Notes: generated by a model not told the origin, from the sequence alone. Shown: positions 8,485 through 17,820, counted from the first letter of the stretch. The stretch: 64,000 bases of DNA from Flavobacteriales bacterium UBA2104 (GCA_002331485.1 DCYS01000007.1:62001-126000); one strand, 5' to 3'. Numbers and translations are program-made.

Positions 8485-9710
8485 TGCACAAGAATCTTTT
8501 TCTCATAGTGTTAGTGATGACGTTCTCAGTTTCTTTGGTTGGACAGGAATTGCTTCCGAAACAATTGGATACGACGGATCAGTCCCAGCGAATTTCATTA
8601 CAGGGAAATGCCTTCTACCTGGCTTCAGGGATGCAGAACAATGTATCGAGTAACTTGATATTTGGAGGGAGTATTACCGAGGAAAACAAGGTCAGCTCAT
8701 TGGACGAACATGATGAATTGAATCGGTTAGGAGGGGATGTAAGGTTTCGAGCACAATATTATTCGAATAAGAGGATTTTTAAGAATAAAGAGAGATTGAG
8801 TTGGATGATCGATGGAGGATATGAAACTCACTTTTCTGCTCAATATGCAAAAAGCCTATATGGTCTAGCATTCTTTGGAAATGATAACTATAGAGGAGAA
8901 ACTGCTAATTTTTCAAATAGTTTTGGTAGAATACAATCATTCTATACGCTCGGATTTGGAATACATGATGTAAAATCAAAGTCCTTCATATCTTTGAATG
9001 CTTTATTGCCTACTTCGGATGCTTTGGTTTCCCTTGATAGAGGTACGCTATACACATCTGAGGATGCTGATTCTGTTATTCTTGGTCTTAGAGGTGAATC
9101 TGAATTTTCCAATTCGCCTGCATTTTTTCAAGGGATTGGTGCAGCAGTGAATTTTGAGTTTTTGGTTCCAGTGGGAAGTCGTTCAGGAAACATGAGTGGA
9201 CATATGTCTATTGTTGGTCGCAATCTTGGAGCGTATTATATTAATCAGTTTTCGAAAACGAGTGCTGATGCCGTGATTCAATTTGATGGATATTCCCTTG
9301 CAGATCTAACTGCTCTTCAAGAGGATTCAGATGATATACTTAATGATTCATTGAATGTTGTACGTGATACTTCATCGGGTTGGAGATTTGCACCTGGATT
9401 TATCCAGGTTGGTAAAGTAATTGAAAAATATACTGATAAGCAGGTTCAAGCTTTTTTTGGTATTCGTATGTATACAAACCGTGTGTATAGACCTTTAGGA
9501 TATGCAGGAGTGCATTGGAACCCTTTGCTTAATTGGTCTCTTGGTGCGCAAGTGTCATTTGGAGGATACGGCAATTTCAGAGGGGGAATGTATGCAGGAT
9601 ACTCAGGAGAAAAACTTTCTTTGAGCATTGGAACTGAGGACATAACAGGAGTTATTTTGGGAAGTCAATTTGGACAGAGCGCCTTAATTAGAATGTCATG
9701 GAGAATTTGA
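8484..9710 (+). CDS. Outer-membrane beta-barrel-like protein (DUF5723-like)
   Basis: 408 residues with a signal peptide ending near VSLVGQ (residue ~21). Repeated amphipathic strands with Gly and aromatic girdle residues, such as SLGAQVSFGGYGNFRGGMYAG, and a C-terminus ending in RMSWRI are typical of outer-membrane barrels. The layout (LYGLAFFGNDNYRGE; VNFEFLVPVG) resembles the Bacteroidota DUF5723 barrel family. It is coupled to the lipoprotein before it (1-nt overlap) and to the T9SS protein after it (13-nt overlap). The family name is tentative; the barrel nature is better supported. Confidence 0.7.
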   Translation: MHKNLFLIVLVMTFSVSLVGQELLPKQLDTTDQSQRISLQGNAFYLASGMQNNVSSNLIFGGSITEENKVSSLDEHDELNRLGGDVRFRAQYYSNKRIFKNKERLSWMIDGGYETHFSAQYAKSLYGLAFFGNDNYRGETANFSNSFGRIQSFYTLGFGIHDVKSKSFISLNALLPTSDALVSLDRGTLYTSEDADSVILGLRGESEFSNSPAFFQGIGAAVNFEFLVPVGSRSGNMSGHMSIVGRNLGAYYINQFSKTSADAVIQFDGYSLADLTALQEDSDDILNDSLNVVRDTSSGWRFAPGFIQVGKVIEKYTDKQVQAFFGIRMYTNRVYRPLGYAGVHWNPLLNWSLGAQVSFGGYGNFRGGMYAGYSGEKLSLSIGTEDITGVILGSQFGQSALIRMSWRI

Positions 9711-11152
9711 TCAGACTAGTCATATTGTCATTTGCTATTTTTCTTTCGGGAGAATTAACTGCTCAGATCAGTTTTTATAAAACGTATGATGGTTCTTCTT
9801 TTGATACTGGAGAAGGTGTTGTTCAATTGCCTGATTCAAGTTATGCAATCACAGGAGGGTCAGGAGCGTTCTCTATTAATTCCGGTCAGGCATACATCAT
9901 GCTGACTGATAGCACAGGAGAGCATTTATGGACGAAATCATTTGGTGGAAATGGAAGTGAGATCGGACGAAGGATCTTCTATGAGGATGGGGTTGGTTTT
10001 ACTGTTGTAGGAACAACGAATTCTACTGATGACGGTCGATACAACTTTTACTATTTGAGAACTGATGAACTTGGAAATCTCATCGAGGAAAAGAATTTTG
10101 GTACTTCAAACTGGGAGCAACTCTGGGATGCAGTGAAACTTCCAGACGGAGGATTGATCATGGTTGGTGAATCAGAGGGTGAAGAAACAGCTATGAAAGA
10201 TATATATATTGCAAGAGTTGATGATCAAGGTGATACGATCTGGACAAAAACCATCTCAACTGGAGTTGATGACGCTGCGAAAGCTGTTGATATTTTAAAT
10301 GATACAACTGTTATTATTGGAGGATATCGCTACGATGGAAGTAAATCGAATGCCGCTCTTATTTCAATGCATATCAATGGAACTGAGAATTGGACAAATT
10401 TCTATCCAGGAACTGTCGATAATGCTAAGATCAATGATCTTTCAATTTATGATAACAACATTTATTGCGCTGGAGAAATTACATTACCCGGACATTCTGA
10501 CCTTGACTGGTGGTTATGGAAAGCAGATGATGAAGGGAATGATATTGATGAATTGGTAGGTGAGTTTGATCGGTACGATGGACTCAGTGCGCTTTGTGTG
10601 AAAGATGATAATATTTACATCGGATTACAATCGGATTCTGATTTCTACAACACCTTCCCGATTGGGGTAGATGCTTTTGTTCTTAAATTTCATATTGATC
10701 TCTGGTATAATGGACTTTCTCAAAGTTATTCTGGGGTGAACTCGGATCTGTTTAATCAAATGATGGAAACAATTGATGGAGGAGTTATGATGGCAGGAAC
10801 ATGCGGCCAGGATAGAGTAGAGGCTAGTTTGTCAACCTCAGTTATGGCAATAAAAATTGGTCCTGGAGATGAAGTGACGAATGTAGCTGATCTTGGAAAT
10901 GATCTTGTGTCAATTGAGAACAATGATGAGATCAGTGACGTGAAGATCTACCCAAATCCTTCAAGTGACTTCCTTCACCTGGAAGGTATAAAAGATGATT
11001 TTTCAGTTCAGATCATCTCGAATATTGGGGAGACGGTGTTCGAAGCTGAAAATTCTTCCATCATCGACATCAGAAGTTTCTCTGAAGGAGTATATTTGCT
11101 CCGTCTTACTGTGAATGACACTGTTTCATTCGCTCGAATCATTAAGCGATAA
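9698..11152 (+). CDS. T9SS-secreted repeat protein with type A sorting domain
   Basis: 484 residues. The signal peptide ends near FLSGELTAQ (~24). Residues ~30-390 consist of repeated ~50-residue units around 'W(T)K-[ST]-x-G-G' and 'D-G-G-x-x-[IM]-x-G', for example LPDGGLIMVGESEG and TIDGGVMMAGTCGQ, which suggests a beta-propeller. The last ~75 residues form a T9SS type A sorting domain: VKIYPNPSSDFLHLEG, then GVYLLRLTVND and IIKR at the end. It should cross the outer membrane through the T9SS and be anchored or released. The start overlaps the previous gene by 13 nt. Confidence 0.88.
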   Translation: MENLIRLVILSFAIFLSGELTAQISFYKTYDGSSFDTGEGVVQLPDSSYAITGGSGAFSINSGQAYIMLTDSTGEHLWTKSFGGNGSEIGRRIFYEDGVGFTVVGTTNSTDDGRYNFYYLRTDELGNLIEEKNFGTSNWEQLWDAVKLPDGGLIMVGESEGEETAMKDIYIARVDDQGDTIWTKTISTGVDDAAKAVDILNDTTVIIGGYRYDGSKSNAALISMHINGTENWTNFYPGTVDNAKINDLSIYDNNIYCAGEITLPGHSDLDWWLWKADDEGNDIDELVGEFDRYDGLSALCVKDDNIYIGLQSDSDFYNTFPIGVDAFVLKFHIDLWYNGLSQSYSGVNSDLFNQMMETIDGGVMMAGTCGQDRVEASLSTSVMAIKIGPGDEVTNVADLGNDLVSIENNDEISDVKIYPNPSSDFLHLEGIKDDFSVQIISNIGETVFEAENSSIIDIRSFSEGVYLLRLTVNDTVSFARIIKR

Positions 11153-11165
11153 GTGAGAAGGAATT

Positions 11166-11882
11166 ATGGGAGCGAAAGATAAGGTTAGGAAACTTTTCAA
11201 TTTGTTACATCTTGATGTTACCAAGAATCTTAAGTATGATCGATTAACTCAAAAGATCATCAATACAGAGGTTAATACAACATCAAACTGTATTGATGTG
11301 GGGTGTCATAAGGGTGAAATTCTCGATATGATCCTTGAGAATGCATCTGAAGGGAAGCACTTCGCATTTGAGCCTATCCCTTCATTCTTTAATGATCTTA
11401 AGCTAAAATATGACGGTCAAGCGACGGTTTTGCCTTATGCTTTATCAAATGAACAAGGAACAACGACATTCCATTATGTGAAAAATGCTCCTGCTTACAG
11501 CGGTATCAATAAGCGATCGTATAAAGTTAAAACCCCTGAGATCGATCAGATCGAAGTTGAAAAACGAACACTGGATAGTACTATCCCAGAAGATCATAAA
11601 ATTCACTTTATGAAGATAGATGTTGAAGGTGGTGAATTCGACGTGCTCAAAGGATCAAGTAGAATACTGGATAAAGATCATCCATTGCTAATTTTTGAGT
11701 TTGGTAATGGAGCTAGTGAGTTCTACCACGCTCAACCAGAGAACTTCTTTGATTATTTAGCAGATTTCAATTACGGTATATTCACCCTTGAAAGGTTTAT
11801 CGATAAACAAAAGCCTCTAACTCGAGCGGAATTCAAAACGGTTTATAAAAATGGTAGCGATTACTATTTTGTTGCTAAATAA
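11166..11882 (+). CDS. FkbM-family SAM-dependent methyltransferase
   Basis: 238 residues, cytoplasmic. The SAM-binding motif I is CIDVGCHKGEILDMILENA (~40-58), motif II is HFAFEPIPSFF, and the later FkbM hallmark is IHFMKIDVEGGEFDVLKG (~150-167). Family members methylate hydroxyls on glycans or secondary metabolites; the substrate is not predictable. It begins 13 nt after the T9SS protein and may be in the same transcript. It converges on the phosphatase gene with only 4 nt between the two stop codons. Confidence 0.88.
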   Translation: MGAKDKVRKLFNLLHLDVTKNLKYDRLTQKIINTEVNTTSNCIDVGCHKGEILDMILENASEGKHFAFEPIPSFFNDLKLKYDGQATVLPYALSNEQGTTTFHYVKNAPAYSGINKRSYKVKTPEIDQIEVEKRTLDSTIPEDHKIHFMKIDVEGGEFDVLKGSSRILDKDHPLLIFEFGNGASEFYHAQPENFFDYLADFNYGIFTLERFIDKQKPLTRAEFKTVYKNGSDYYFVAK

Positions 11883-11886
11883 CCTG

Positions 11887-12402
11887 TTACCACTCAAGAG
11901 ACAGTTCTCCGAACCATTTCCCTTGAACGCGCAACGTTTGCTCGATCAAATCCCGCACACAATGTTTACCACCAGCGTATGGCGACTGGTAATGCGATAT
12001 CTCTTTGATCTCAACTGCTGCATCTTGCGGACAAGCTGAAACACCAGCTTTTCTCATAACCTCGAAATCGGGAATATCATCTCCCATGTACAATACTTCC
12101 TCGTCTTTTAAATTCTCTCGTTCAATAATATGGTTATAGACTTCTAATTTATTTTTTGATTGAAGAAAAACCTCTTTTGCACCAAGACCTAAAAGTCGGT
12201 CTTTTACTGATACTGAATTACCACCTGTAATGATGTAAATATCGTAACCTAGCTTAGATGCATATTGTAATGCATAACCATCTCTGGAATTTAGAGATCG
12301 AACGACTTCATTTTGAAATAGGTATACATTTCCGTCTGTTAAGACTCCATCCACATCGAACATGAACGTAGTAACATTGGCTAGCTTCTGTTTGTAATTC
12401 AT
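11887..12402 (-). CDS. kdsC: HAD-family phosphatase, KdsC type (3-deoxy-D-manno-octulosonate 8-phosphate phosphatase)
   Basis: 171 residues, the usual KdsC length, with no cap domain. HAD motif I is FDVDGVLTDG (Asp16 nucleophile, Asp18 acid/base), motif II is IYIITGGNS, and motif IV is YMGDDIPDFEVM. The tetrameric KdsC/NagD-like group removes phosphate from Kdo-8-P in LPS core synthesis. Sialic- or pseudaminic-acid phosphatases of the same fold cannot be excluded. The start overlaps the stop of the DUF2520 gene by 4 nt (ATGA), so the two are co-translated, a pairing common in Bacteroidota. Confidence 0.85.
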   Translation of the reverse strand: MNYKQKLANVTTFMFDVDGVLTDGNVYLFQNEVVRSLNSRDGYALQYASKLGYDIYIITGGNSVSVKDRLLGLGAKEVFLQSKNKLEVYNHIIERENLKDEEVLYMGDDIPDFEVMRKAGVSACPQDAAVEIKEISHYQSPYAGGKHCVRDLIEQTLRVQGKWFGELSLEW

Positions 12403-13166
12403 TTGTTACCAAATTTTCTGAGAATAGATTCACTTAACAAGGAGTAGATATCTTTTGTTTCCCCTTTAAGCGAATTAATATGCTTGTTAATTACATTTAG
12501 ATCACCTCGCTTTGCAGGTCCTGTTTGAGCTTCAAAAGGTGAGAGAGTATTGAGTTTGTCGACAGTTTCCTTGATCAAAGGAATAAGGAGATCAAAGTCT
12601 AGGTCATTACTCTTCACGTGTTCGTCAGCAAGATCATAAATATGATTTGTGAAATTATTCACCATAACTGCCGCAATATGCAATTGGTAGCGATCGTTTG
12701 AATCAGCGTAAAGAACTTTTGAACTTATCTGTTCTGCTAATTGAAATAGTCTTTCACCGAATTCGTTGTTATCCGACTCGATCAAAAATGGCACGTTAGA
12801 AATATAAAGGTTTCTTTTTTTCGAAAAGGTTTGAAGAGGATAGAATACTCCGAGTCGATCTCTTTTTGGGAGTTCATCAAGCTTGACACTTCCTGAGGTA
12901 TAAGCTACTGGAAGACTTTTAGGTAATTGCTTTATGACTTCAATGATAACATCATCAGGTACACAGATCAAAACGAGATCTGTTTTTTTGATCGAATCAA
13001 GTCTTTCAATAACATCTGTTTTGAACGTATTGGCAAGTGACTGAGCATTTTCGCTATTTCTGCTGAATATTCCATTGACCTTGATCTTCGAAACCGAAAA
13101 ACTCTTCGCTAAATGACTACCAACATTGCCAGTTCCAACAATTGTGATGTTCTTGATTCGATCCAT
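12399..13166 (-). CDS. Rossmann-like / DUF2520 protein
   Basis: 255 residues from the ATG at 13166. An in-frame TTG at 13184 lies beside a promoter-like TACTTTTA and is unlikely to be used. The N-terminal half is an NAD(P)-type Rossmann fold, ITIVGTGNVGSHLAKSF, then DLVLICVPDDVIIEVI. The helical C-terminal half (~130-255) is the DUF2520 domain, with HIAAVMVNNFTNHIYDLAD and LSPFEAQTGPAKRGD. It resembles 3-hydroxyisobutyrate/pyrroline-5-carboxylate reductase relatives, but the substrate is unknown. Confidence 0.88.
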   Translation of the reverse strand: MDRIKNITIVGTGNVGSHLAKSFSVSKIKVNGIFSRNSENAQSLANTFKTDVIERLDSIKKTDLVLICVPDDVIIEVIKQLPKSLPVAYTSGSVKLDELPKRDRLGVFYPLQTFSKKRNLYISNVPFLIESDNNEFGERLFQLAEQISSKVLYADSNDRYQLHIAAVMVNNFTNHIYDLADEHVKSNDLDFDLLIPLIKETVDKLNTLSPFEAQTGPAKRGDLNVINKHINSLKGETKDIYSLLSESILRKFGNK

Positions 13167-13245
13167 TAGTCGATAAAAGTACAATTGTTGCTTTTATTCT
13201 CCCAAAAAAAAAACAGAATAGCTTAGCAAAGCGTTCTATGTTGTG

Positions 13246-13253
13246 TATTTTTG
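13246..13253 (+). promoter_or_regulatory. -7 promoter element TATTTTTG deciding the ccsBA start
   Basis: A perfect TAnnTTTG 20 nt before the ATG at 13274. A possible earlier TTG start at 13238 would lie upstream of this element, so transcripts from it could only use 13274. Confidence 0.6.
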
Positions 13254-13273
13254 TCTTCAAATCTTTAGGGATA

Positions 13274-16200
13274 ATGATAGATCGTTTTTTAAGAGAATTG
13301 TTCTCTATGCGTATGATGGCTCTTGGCCTTCTACTTTTTTTAATTGCTATTGCCAAAGCTACTTTCGTTGAGTCCGATTACGGTACTCCAGCTTCTAAAA
13401 TAGCAGTGTATAATGCCCTATGGTTTGAGCTTTTGCTGCTCTATCTATCGATCTCATTGATCGTGAATATATTCAGGTACCGAATGTATCAGAAAGAAAA
13501 GGTGGCACTGTTTGCATTTCACTTATCATTTTTACTGATCATCATAGGTGCAGCTTTAACTAGATATGTAGGTTTTGAAGGACAAATGAGGGTTAAAGAA
13601 GGTCAGACAACGAATGTTATATTTAGCTCAAGCCCTTATTTATCGATTAAAGCAAATGATGGTGTTAATCAGTTTACTTATAGAGAGCAAAGATGGTTAT
13701 CAGAGGGAGTAGAGAATCCATTCTCAATAGACTTTCAAATGCCTGATCAACCGCAATTTAATGTTGAGTATGTTTCATACAAAGAGAATATTGTTGATTC
13801 TATAGTTCAAGCCGATTCATTGGAAGGTGAAGCTCTCGAGTTTGTGATACGTGGAAAAAGCAGATATCTGTTTAAAGGTCAGCAAATGCCAATTGGAGAC
13901 CTTAACTTCTCTTTTGAGAAAGAAGGTGCTATTCCAGGAGTCAAGATCTGGGAAAAGAATGGTCAGGTTTTCATCCAGTCGATCAAGCCGTTTCAACGAG
14001 TAGACATGATGAAACTATCTAGAGAGGATCGAATGAAGAATAAACTTGATTCTTCTCAAGTCGATCAAATTCCTGCAGACACAGCAGTGAGGTTTTTCTC
14101 TTCTCAGCTTTATATGTTTCCTTCTGAAAGCATAATGTTCAGAGAGTATAAACAAAACATTGCCAAAGTTCAAATGAAGGCGGAAGAAGAAGGGAAAGGG
14201 CAAGATCTTTTAACTGTTAAATTAAGTTCAGAAGGTAAAGAACAACTGGTAACATTTGCTGGTGGGCCTCAGGTCATAATGGGGGATAATGTGACTCAAT
14301 TCAATGGTCTAAACTTTGAATTGGGTTATGGTTCAAAACCAATTGAAGTACCGTTTTCAATTAAATGTAGAGATTTCCAATTAGATCGCTATCCAGGATC
14401 AGATATGGCAAGTTCTTATGCTTCAGAAGTAACCTTGATAGACACAGTAGAAAATTACACCCGGGATCAACGTATTTTTATGAATAATGTTATGGACTAC
14501 AAAGGTTACCGGTTTTTTCAATCCAGTTACTTCCCGGATGAATCGGGTACAATCCTCAGCGTTAATTACGACTGGTGGGGTACCAATGTTTCTTATTTAG
14601 GATATCTACTGATGTCGATCGGAATGATTCTCTCTTTATTCTCTCCAGTCGGAAGAATGAAGAGTTTAAATGATCTGATTAAGAAATCAAGGGATAATCG
14701 AGCTAAAATGGTAAAGGCAATTGTGACGTTATTCATGATAGGAGGTATCGGTTTCAGTTCTTACGCGCATGAAGGGGATACGACTCACACTCATGATGAT
14801 CACGAAGCTCACCAGCATGACCATGACCATGATCACGACCATAACCACGATCATGAACATGATAATGTAGAATCTAATACTGGCTTTGAAGCACCCAAGG
14901 TTGAATTGAAATATTTAAGTAAGGAGCAAACAATTCAGATAGCGGACCTTTTGGTTCAAGATTACCAGGGTCGAATCGTTCCTTTCCATACTCTGGCCGA
15001 TCGAGTTCTAAGAAAAGTACATCGATCTGACAAATACAACGACAAGAATGCCGTACAGGTTTTGATGGCTTTCCATCATTATGGTCCAGATGTGTGGTTA
15101 GATAAGAAGATCGTTTATGTATCTAGCAAGATCAGAGAACGTTTGGGAACTGAAAAGTATGCTTCACTTGCTGAACTTGAAGATAAGTTTGGAAATTTCA
15201 AGTGGATGGAAGAATATCGAGAAGCACATGAGAAGAAAGACGCTAATAAGAATGAGTTTGATAAAAAATTATTGAAACTTGGAGAGCGTTATAGATTGCT
15301 TAAAGAAGTTTTTGCTTATAGAAGACTAAGAATTGTTCCCGTGCCTGGTGATCTGGGAGGAAAGTGGGTTTGGCCGTTTGCTCAGGAATTGAGAGATAAA
15401 GATCAAAAAGGTAATGAATTGGCCGCTCAATTTTTACGAAAGTCTTTTGCCGTAGCACAAGGAAATGATTCGTTCTCATCAGTTGAGGAGTATTTGGTGC
15501 CTTTGAAAACACTTCAATGGGAGTCTGTCGAGGAATACAGAAAGATCAATCCAAGTGCTGATCTCCCAACTAAACCACAGGTATCAGCCGAGATCACATA
15601 CAATAGACTTAAAGTATTTGGTAAGGTACAATATGGTTATCTAATTGTAGGCTTTATTTTGCTGGTTCTCTTTTTCATTCGAGTAGTGAAAAACCCAACG
15701 TTGCGATCAGAATCATTTTTCAATAAAGTGAGTAAAGTGTTCTTTTGGATCACTATGGCGATCTTTTTATTTCATGCATATGGACTGGGAATGCGATGGT
15801 ATATTACCGGTTATGTTCCATGGAGTAAGGGGTATGAAGCGTTGGTGTTTATTTCATGGGCGACAGTTCTCATCGGATTATTCTTTACGCGTAAAAATCC
15901 AGTTGTCTTAGCTGCTACAACATTGATAGCTTCATTATTCTTGTTAGTAACTGAACTGAATCTATTGGATCCAGAGATCTCTTCGATCCAACCAGTATTG
16001 AAATCGTATTGGTTGATGATTCATGTTGCAATAATTACTGCATCTTATGGTGCACTTGGAATTGGAGCGTTGCTTGGAGTAGTAAACTTATTCCTTTATT
16101 TACTGAAAACATCTTCAAACAAAAAGCGTATTCAGATGAATATCGTGGAGATCACCTCTGTAAATGAAATGGTAATGACCATAGGCCTCTTCATGTTGAC

Positions 16201-16567
16201 GATTGGTACATTCTTAGGAGGTGTTTGGGCCAATGAATCATGGGGTAGATATTGGGGGTGGGACCCAAAGGAAACATGGGCGCTAGTTTCTGTTCTAACC
16301 TATGCGATCATATTACATTTAAGATTCATCCCTGGCTTGAATGGTAAGTTTGTTTTCAATTTAGTGAGTATTTGGGGATTCGGATCGATTCTGTTTACAT
16401 TCTTCGGAGTAAACTTCATTCTAGTGGGACTACATTCTTATGCTCAGGGAGAAGGTGTTGCGACTATGCCGAATTGGGCATGGGCAACAATTTGGGCATT
16501 TGTAGTGTTCTCTATTGGGGCAACGGTAAAACACCTTGCTGATTCTAAAAAGAAAAAGAGCATTTAA
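13274..16567 (+). CDS. ccsA: Fused cytochrome c maturation protein CcsBA (System II haem lyase)
   Basis: About 1097 residues. CcsBA carries haem across the inner membrane and attaches it to CxxCH apocytochromes. The N-terminal ~480 residues are ResB/CcsB-like: three TM segments, a long periplasmic domain, then a TM at ~445-465. A hydrophobic stretch at ~480-497 ending SSYA is followed by a histidine-rich stretch (~499-530, 13 His in about 34 residues). Next is a soluble periplasmic part (LLVQDYQGRIVPFHTLADRV), then a CcsA part with about eight TMs. The WWD haem-handling motif is present as WGRYWGWDPKETWALVS, with flanking His in HSYAQGEG. The GPx gene starts 1 nt after the stop. The fusion is usual in Bacteroidota and in epsilon-proteobacteria. 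Confidence 0.95.
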   Translation: MIDRFLRELFSMRMMALGLLLFLIAIAKATFVESDYGTPASKIAVYNALWFELLLLYLSISLIVNIFRYRMYQKEKVALFAFHLSFLLIIIGAALTRYVGFEGQMRVKEGQTTNVIFSSSPYLSIKANDGVNQFTYREQRWLSEGVENPFSIDFQMPDQPQFNVEYVSYKENIVDSIVQADSLEGEALEFVIRGKSRYLFKGQQMPIGDLNFSFEKEGAIPGVKIWEKNGQVFIQSIKPFQRVDMMKLSREDRMKNKLDSSQVDQIPADTAVRFFSSQLYMFPSESIMFREYKQNIAKVQMKAEEEGKGQDLLTVKLSSEGKEQLVTFAGGPQVIMGDNVTQFNGLNFELGYGSKPIEVPFSIKCRDFQLDRYPGSDMASSYASEVTLIDTVENYTRDQRIFMNNVMDYKGYRFFQSSYFPDESGTILSVNYDWWGTNVSYLGYLLMSIGMILSLFSPVGRMKSLNDLIKKSRDNRAKMVKAIVTLFMIGGIGFSSYAHEGDTTHTHDDHEAHQHDHDHDHDHNHDHEHDNVESNTGFEAPKVELKYLSKEQTIQIADLLVQDYQGRIVPFHTLADRVLRKVHRSDKYNDKNAVQVLMAFHHYGPDVWLDKKIVYVSSKIRERLGTEKYASLAELEDKFGNFKWMEEYREAHEKKDANKNEFDKKLLKLGERYRLLKEVFAYRRLRIVPVPGDLGGKWVWPFAQELRDKDQKGNELAAQFLRKSFAVAQGNDSFSSVEEYLVPLKTLQWESVEEYRKINPSADLPTKPQVSAEITYNRLKVFGKVQYGYLIVGFILLVLFFIRVVKNPTLRSESFFNKVSKVFFWITMAIFLFHAYGLGMRWYITGYVPWSKGYEALVFISWATVLIGLFFTRKNPVVLAATTLIASLFLLVTELNLLDPEISSIQPVLKSYWLMIHVAIITASYGALGIGALLGVVNLFLYLLKTSSNKKRIQMNIVEITSVNEMVMTIGLFMLTIGTFLGGVWANESWGRYWGWDPKETWALVSVLTYAIILHLRFIPGLNGKFVFNLVSIWGFGSILFTFFGVNFILVGLHSYAQGEGVATMPNWAWATIWAFVVFSIGATVKHLADSKKKKSI

Positions 16568-16568
16568 T

Positions 16569-17045
16569 ATGAAGTTACACGATTTTGAAGTTAAAGATAT
16601 TACGGGTGGAACATACGATCTATCACAATTAAAAGGGAAGAAAGTCCTTGTTGTCAATACAGCATCAGAATGCGGGTTGACACCTCAGTATGACGATCTT
16701 GAAAAACTTTATGAGGAAACAGATAGAGCTAATTTCGAGATCATTGGTTTTCCAGCGAATAATTTTGGAGCACAGGAACCTGGTTCAAATGATGAGATCG
16801 CAGAATTTTGTCGATCAAATTTTGGTGTGAAATTCCCGATGATGTCGAAGATCTCAGTAAAAGGGGAGGACAGACATCCGTTATACAAATGGTTGATCGA
16901 AGAAAGTAGAGCAAATGAACAGCACGAAGAAGTGAAATGGAATTTTCATAAATTCTTAGTTGATGAAAACGGTGATTTTGTGAAAAGCGTTGAACCAACC
17001 ACTTTACCAACAGATGCTGAAATAACAAAATGGATCAATGGCTGA
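16569..17045 (+). CDS. Glutathione-peroxidase-family thiol peroxidase (Cys type)
   Basis: 158 residues from the ATG at 16569, 1 nt after the ccsBA stop. The peroxidatic residue is Cys35 in NTASECGLTPQYDDL, where animal enzymes have selenocysteine. The tetrad partners are in GFPANNFGAQEPG (Gln) and VKWNFHKFLV (Trp, Asn). The family's usual FPCNQF cysteine is Ala here. Another Cys, in AEFCRSNFG, could be the resolving one. Enzymes of this type generally use thioredoxin instead of glutathione. The gene overlaps bshB1 by 8 nt, so peroxide removal and bacillithiol synthesis are co-expressed. Confidence 0.92.
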   Translation: MKLHDFEVKDITGGTYDLSQLKGKKVLVVNTASECGLTPQYDDLEKLYEETDRANFEIIGFPANNFGAQEPGSNDEIAEFCRSNFGVKFPMMSKISVKGEDRHPLYKWLIEESRANEQHEEVKWNFHKFLVDENGDFVKSVEPTTLPTDAEITKWING

Positions 17046-17760
17046 AAAAGTTGATATACTTGCTATAGGTGCTCATCCAGATGATGTTGAATTATCTGCT
17101 GGGGGAACGATTCTGAAAAGTGTTGCTCAGGGTAAAAAAGTTGCGATAGTTGATTTAACGGAAGGAGAACTAGGTTCAAGAGGAACTGTTCGATCTCGAT
17201 ATGAAGAGGCTGCTAATGCTGCTCAAATATTGGGTGTTGAACATCGAGAAAATATTCGTTTGGCAGATGGTTTTTTTACCGAGGATAGAGATAGCTTGGT
17301 TCGTTTGATCAAAGCAATTAGACATTATCAACCTGAGATAGTATTGGCTAACGCGGTTGAAGACAGACACCCCGATCATGGAAGAGGGAGCAGTTTCATT
17401 TCAAGGGCATGCTTTTTATCTGGATTACTAAAGATCGAAACTTCGCGAAATGGTGAAGATCAGGAAAAGTGGAGACCAAAAGTAGTTTATCATTATATTC
17501 AGGATAGATATATCAAACCGGATATAATTATTGACGTATCTGAATTCAGGGAAAAGAAGATGGATGCGATCCTGGCCTACGAAACTCAGTTTTATAAAGA
17601 AGGAGCCAAAGGTCCAAAAACACCGATATCAGGTAAAGATTTTATTGCTTTTCTTGAGGCTAGAATGCGCCAGGTAGGTCGTGACATTGGAGCAGAGTTT
17701 GGAGAAGGATTCACTGTTGAGAGACCTATAGGAGTAGATGATCTAACTACATTGATCTGA
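17038..17760 (+). CDS. bshB1: Bacillithiol biosynthesis deacetylase BshB1
   Basis: 240 residues, a zinc-dependent PIG-L/LmbE-family deacetylase that converts GlcNAc-malate to GlcN-malate, the second step of bacillithiol synthesis. The zinc motif is GAHPDDVELSAGG (His13, Asp15, Asp16), with a second metal-ligand block at EDRHPDHGRGS. TEGELGSRGTVRSRYEEA and the closing ERPIGVDDL are characteristic of BshB1 and not of general LmbE proteins. The start codon lies inside the end of the peroxidase gene (8-nt overlap). bshA and bshC are not in the window. Confidence 0.93.
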   Translation: MAEKVDILAIGAHPDDVELSAGGTILKSVAQGKKVAIVDLTEGELGSRGTVRSRYEEAANAAQILGVEHRENIRLADGFFTEDRDSLVRLIKAIRHYQPEIVLANAVEDRHPDHGRGSSFISRACFLSGLLKIETSRNGEDQEKWRPKVVYHYIQDRYIKPDIIIDVSEFREKKMDAILAYETQFYKEGAKGPKTPISGKDFIAFLEARMRQVGRDIGAEFGEGFTVERPIGVDDLTTLI

Positions 17761-17812
17761 GCCTTTCTTTAAGTATTTAGTTCTTCTCATTGAAGAATTG
17801 ATTTAAATCGAC

Positions 17813-17820
17813 TATACTTG
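17813..17820 (+). promoter_or_regulatory. Probable -7 element TATACTTG
   Basis: A 7/8 match to TAnnTTTG, ending 14 nt before the GTG start of the glycosyltransferase gene. Confidence 0.4.

Noticed and set aside
14765..14865. Tandem hexamer-like DNA repeats (catgac/catgat) suggesting a CRISPR or minisatellite
   Set aside because: They are the codons of the His/Asp-rich stretch of CcsBA, in frame and without spacers.
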